NCBI GenBank assembly: GCA_027009095.1
Contig: JALVDG010000455.1
Location: 1 to 6,455, forward strand
Direction of reading: 5' to 3'
Length of the DNA: 6,455 nt
DNA from: Thiotrichaceae bacterium
GTDB lineage: Bacteria > Pseudomonadota > Gammaproteobacteria > Thiotrichales > Thiotrichaceae
Shown here: in pieces, positions 6,260-6,455 of the stretch
Position numbering within the stretch: the first letter of the stretch is position 1
How the letters are laid out: the number at the start of each line of letters is the position of its first letter
Program-made: the position numbers and the translations under genes
Notes under the pieces: model-generated
Told to the model about the DNA's origin: nothing
The model's input: the letters and a program-made list of their open reading frames with translations, nothing else
The model's database searches: none

Positions 6260-6286
6260 AAAAATAGAGCACAAACTGAGTCGTTA
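6260..6286 (-). repeat. Right 27-bp inverted-repeat arm
   Basis: This arm is the exact reverse complement of 6168-6194. It lies only 9 bases beyond the stop codon of the minus-strand partial frame at 6296-6455, a position where the end of an insertion sequence would also be expected. Confidence 0.9.
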
Positions 6287-6295
6287 ATGAAAACT

Positions 6296-6455
6296 CTACC
6301 TTAACACCTGATACATGGAAGACTTACTGACTCGCGCCCTATAGGCGTTTAGTAGGGCATCAGCGAGGCTGAAACAGTTTTCCTGGTGATGTAATGGTTT
6401 ACCTCGAAGATGGCGCAATGCCATCCTTGATCTAAAGAGCAGCAATTCAGAGCAT
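6296..6455 (-). CDS. C-terminal end of an unidentified protein, possibly a transposase (5' part outside window)
   Basis: The minus-strand frame is open from the window edge to TAG at 6296-6298, giving 52 residues. It reads CSELLLFRSRMALRHLRGKP, then a stretch ending in SLADALLNAYRARVSKSSMY and QVLR. The segment is basic and looks helical, with composition like a real protein C-terminus, but I do not recognise the family. An inverted-repeat arm 9 bases past the stop and a terminator beyond that fit the end of an insertion sequence, so a transposase is the first guess, based on context only. An internal ATG would allow a 42-residue version, but no ribosome binding site is evident (ATTGCTGCTCTTTAGATCAAGG precedes it, with AAGG directly adjacent to the ATG). 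It could also be a chance open frame, as it is short. Confidence 0.35.
   Translation of the reverse strand, partial: CSELLLFRSRMALRHLRGKPLHHQENCFSLADALLNAYRARVSKSSMYQVLR
6331..6367. repeat. 11-bp stem with asymmetric bulge
   Basis: CTCGCGCCCTA (6331-6341) pairs with TAGGGC (6353-6358) and, after a four-base bulge ATCA, with GCGAG (6363-6367), around an 11-nt loop. A second dyad follows at 6409-6425 (GATGGC-GCAAT-GCCATC). Both lie inside the partial minus-strand frame. They may be structured RNA, recombination sites or coincidence. Confidence 0.35.

Larger units (their letters stand above)
6168..6286. mobile_element. MITE-like element with perfect 27-bp terminal inverted repeats
   Basis: The left arm (6168-6194, TAACGACTCAGTTTGTGCTC then TATTTTT) is an exact reverse complement of the right arm (6260-6286). 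The interior of 65 bp (6195-6259) has no credible gene. Both ends read TA, so the element could be bounded by a TA target duplication of the type made by IS630/Tc1-mariner transposases: precise loss would leave ...CCTTTAG-TA-ATGAAAAC... The alternative is a single long RNA hairpin downstream of the minus-strand frame, or the end of an insertion sequence plus an inverted fragment of it. The repeat is seen directly; the mobile-element call is inference. Confidence 0.55.
5974..6295. other. Gene-poor, hairpin-rich stretch
   Basis: The 322 bases between the helicase stop and the last partial frame contain no convincing gene. They hold, in order: a short hairpin (6015-6033), a second hairpin (6100-6118, CTTGAAAT-CGA-ATTTCGAG), a strong minus-strand terminator (6140-6165) and a 119-bp segment bounded by 27-bp inverted repeats (6168-6286). 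A 71-codon plus-strand open frame at 6017-6232 crosses all of these and starts inside a hairpin, so I do not treat it as coding. The texture suggests remains of insertions. Confidence 0.6.

Noticed and set aside
6331..6367. Integron attC site
   Set aside because: The bulged stem is suggestive, but the core sites expected at its ends (GTTRRRY and its partner) are not present and no gene cassette structure is visible.
5974..6455. CRISPR array
   Set aside because: The repeats here are a single inverted pair and short hairpins; there are no regularly spaced direct repeats.

Overview
The window is AT-rich bacterial DNA, most likely from a gammaproteobacterium. The basis is family resemblance: an EamA-type exporter, a short PpiC-type parvulin and an ApaH-type hydrolase all resemble their enterobacterial counterparts along their lengths. 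The exact lineage cannot be fixed from the sequence alone.

Layout. Positions 1-3732 are read entirely on the minus strand. From the right, a three-gene cluster runs apaH (2923-3732), an unknown tail-anchored membrane protein (2135-2923), then ppiC (1790-2071). The first two genes are joined by a TAATG stop/start overlap. The cluster ends at a strong intrinsic terminator (1723-1758). A separately transcribed gene for an unknown protein follows (777-1652), with one N-terminal membrane helix and a long Lys/Glu-rich tail. The last gene on this side is the 5' part of an eamA-like exporter (1-626), cut by the window edge, with a bulged hairpin just upstream of its ribosome binding site.

A roughly 200-base divergent promoter region (3733-3933) separates this block from one large plus-strand gene (3934-5973). 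That gene encodes a superfamily 1 (UvrD/Rep-like) helicase or ATPase whose N-terminal region looks like a degenerate NERD-type nuclease domain.

The right end (5974-6455) looks like accessory or mobile DNA. It holds several hairpins, a minus-strand terminator, a perfect 27-bp inverted repeat bounding a 119-bp MITE-like segment, and the C-terminal end of an unidentified minus-strand reading frame that runs off the window.

How the genes may work together: ApaH (removal of Ap4A-type stress nucleotides) and the parvulin are housekeeping or stress functions. The two unknown Lys/Glu-rich membrane proteins on either side of ppiC have opposite topologies, one with an N-terminal anchor and one with a C-terminal anchor. 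The tail-anchored protein is translationally coupled to ApaH, which suggests a functional link nobody could name from sequence alone. The helicase is the best candidate for an accessory or defence-type function, but no complete known defence system is visible.
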